21,712 nucleotides of DNA from Candidatus Nomurabacteria bacterium UBA5155 (GTDB lineage Bacteria > Patescibacteriota > Minisyncoccia > Phycocordibacterales > UBA9973). Under the pieces are notes generated by a model. That model made no database searches, was not told the origin of the DNA, and saw only the letters and a list, made by a program, of their open reading frames with translations. How positions within the stretch are numbered: the first letter of the stretch is position 1; each line of letters opens with the position of its first letter. The stretch covers positions 11,504 to 33,215 of the forward strand of contig DHXN01000015.1 of the NCBI GenBank assembly GCA_002413705.1, in the 5' to 3' direction. The position numbers and the translations under genes were made by a program. Positions 20,451-21,712 of the stretch are shown here, piece by piece.

Positions 20451-21670
20451 CAACCAATGACATTCTTCATGAAACATACAGTGCATTGACTGCGAACAAG
20501 ATTCGTACTGGTTTGACGATGCTCGGTATTATTATCGGTATCAGTTCGGTGATTGCCATGGTGTCGATCGGCAATGGCGCACAAAATTCGATTTCATCGA
20601 GTATCCAATCTATCGGCTCAAACTTGGTTATTGTGACACCGGGAGCACAGCGAAGCTTTGGCGGTGGACCAAATCAAGCTCGCGGCAGCGCAAATTCGTT
20701 GACCGTGACTGATGGACAAGCAATTCAAACACAAGTCTCCAATGTTGGCGCTATTGCCTTTGATGTGACATCACGCGAGCAAGTGGTGGCGGGCGGTAAC
20801 AATGCCAACATCAGCACCATAGGAACAACACCTTCATATACCACTGTTCGCAATGTGCAAGTCAGTGATGGAAGTTTCTTCACCGATGAAGATGTGGCAT
20901 CGAGTAGTAAGGTCGCAGTCATCGGGCCGACTGCTGTCACTGATCTTTTTCCTGACGGCAGTGAGCCGGTGGGGCAACAAATTCGCATCAATGGCGGTAT
21001 GTATACAGTAATTGGTGTGACTGTTTCAAAGGGCGGTTCTGGATTTAGTAATGCTGATGAGACGGTATATGTGCCGTATACAACCGCGCAGCATTATTTA
21101 TCCGGCAATCAATATCTTAGTGAAATCGATGTTTCGGCAAGCAGTGCTGATGCGACAACACAAGTGCAAACTGATATCACGACATTGCTTCTTGCGCAGC
21201 ATAGCATTACCGATCCGACTAAGGCTGACTTTTCTACACTTAACCAGTCAGATATCATTGCCACCGCATCATCGGTGACCGGAACATTTACTATTTTGCT
21301 GGCGGCGGTTGCGGGTATCTCGTTGTTGGTCGGCGGTATTGGTATCATGAATATGATGCTGACCACTGTGACAGAGCGCACGCGTGAGATTGGTTTGCGT
21401 AAAGCGATCGGTGCAAAGAAGTCGGATATCAACACACAGTTTCTGATCGAATCAATCATGCTGACCTTTACCGGCGGAGTGATCGGTGTCGCACTGGGGT
21501 GGGCCATATCGTTTATAGTATCGAAACTCGGTATCATTCAAACGACAGTCACGCTGTCTTCAATACTGTTGGCATTTGGCGTGTCTGCGGTGATCGGTGT
21601 AGTGTTCGGATATTATCCGGCACGGCGAGCGTCGAATTTGAATCCGATTGATGCGTTGCGATATGAGTAA
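20447..21670 (+). CDS. ABC transporter permease, MacB type
   Basis: A 407-residue permease. TM1 (about 20-42, RTGLTMLGIIIGISSVIAMV) is followed by a large extracytoplasmic MacB_PCD domain (about 45-270). Three C-terminal TM helices form the FtsX domain, with ILLAAVAGISLLVGGIGIMN, then MMLTTVTERTREIGLRKAIG (coupling helix) and VIGVVFGYYPARRASNLNPI. ERTREIGLRKAIGA and PARRASNLNPIDALR are classic MacB/FtsX-like signatures. In this family the permease transmits ATP-driven movements to the adaptor rather than passing substrate through the membrane. The cargo is unknown and could be peptides, lipids or toxic compounds. It is the last gene of the unit, and no terminator is visible before the window ends. 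Confidence 0.93.
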   Translation: MTTNDILHETYSALTANKIRTGLTMLGIIIGISSVIAMVSIGNGAQNSISSSIQSIGSNLVIVTPGAQRSFGGGPNQARGSANSLTVTDGQAIQTQVSNVGAIAFDVTSREQVVAGGNNANISTIGTTPSYTTVRNVQVSDGSFFTDEDVASSSKVAVIGPTAVTDLFPDGSEPVGQQIRINGGMYTVIGVTVSKGGSGFSNADETVYVPYTTAQHYLSGNQYLSEIDVSASSADATTQVQTDITTLLLAQHSITDPTKADFSTLNQSDIIATASSVTGTFTILLAAVAGISLLVGGIGIMNMMLTTVTERTREIGLRKAIGAKKSDINTQFLIESIMLTFTGGVIGVALGWAISFIVSKLGIIQTTVTLSSILLAFGVSAVIGVVFGYYPARRASNLNPIDALRYE

Positions 21671-21699
21671 GAACCATTCGCTCCTTTCCACAAGATGCT

Positions 21700-21705
21700 T
21701 ATAAT
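21700..21705 (+). promoter_or_regulatory. Possible promoter of the next gene
   Basis: A perfect TATAAT 30 nt after the MacB stop and 7 nt from the window edge. If the leaderless layout seen elsewhere holds, a start codon should follow almost immediately outside the window. The -35 (TTCGCT, 21677-21682) is weak. Confidence 0.45.
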
Positions 21706-21712
21706 AATACGT

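Overview
The window most resembles a genome fragment of a Candidate Phyla Radiation (Patescibacteria) bacterium, probably of Parcubacteria/Paceibacteria type. No rRNA or taxonomic marker is present, so this is inferred from gene content and style: small membrane and surface proteins of unknown family, a type IV pilin-like protein, a TM-CAP-TM-TM protein, a beta-helix protein ending in a peptidoglycan-binding domain, a small sigma/membrane-protein/MacAB cluster, and very short intergenic spaces. TGA is used as a stop codon, so the genetic code looks standard. No CRISPR array, transposase or rRNA was seen.

Layout. (1) 1-2200, + strand: the 3' end of an FMN-binding-domain protein, a malate:quinone-oxidoreductase-like flavoprotein 4 nt downstream, then a small three-helix membrane protein with its own promoter and a terminator. 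(2) 2269-6900: a conserved protein of unknown function (-) divergent from a BcrC-like PAP2 phosphatase (+). Convergent to these is a two-gene minus-strand unit of a DoxX-like membrane protein and a P3A-type proton-pumping ATPase. (3) 6877-9784: a gene-poor stretch with a tRNA 3'-end relic and a GC-rich repeat, a lipoprotein with a hairpin-bearing leader, and a tight AT-rich minus-strand cassette. The cassette is tRNA-Gln(CUG), a single-TM helical protein, a nucleoside deoxyribosyltransferase-like protein and an S-adenosylhomocysteine-hydrolase-like Rossmann protein. This is the strongest candidate for an undescribed system. (4) 9968-13762: a secreted beta-helix/peptidoglycan-binding protein and a membrane-anchored CAP protein. 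(5) 13783-15822: an EEP-family phosphohydrolase, a membrane protein, a GIY-YIG protein and a pilin-like protein. (6) 15974-21670: a seven-gene unit with a MliC (lysozyme-inhibitor) domain protein, an ECF-like sigma factor, a putative membrane anti-sigma, a DUF5666-like anchored protein, and MacA-, ABC-ATPase- and MacB-like proteins, several linked by ATGA overlaps.

A recurrent regulatory theme is a -10 box ending only 6-7 nt before the start codon (genes starting at 2796-, 2956+, 6820-, 12764+, 13783+, 15322+ and 15974+). That places transcription start at or beside the ATG and suggests leaderless mRNAs are common here. Several promoters share an extended -10 of the form TGCTANAAT/TGCTACACT. 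Only two assigned promoters (1758-1785 and 7138-7165) leave a real 5' leader, and one of those leaders forms an 11-bp perfect stem.

Functionally the window leans toward the cell surface: wall-binding, CAP, lysozyme-inhibitor, pilin and efflux genes, plus a proton pump and flavoproteins. This fits a small, possibly host-attached cell, but the lifestyle is inference.
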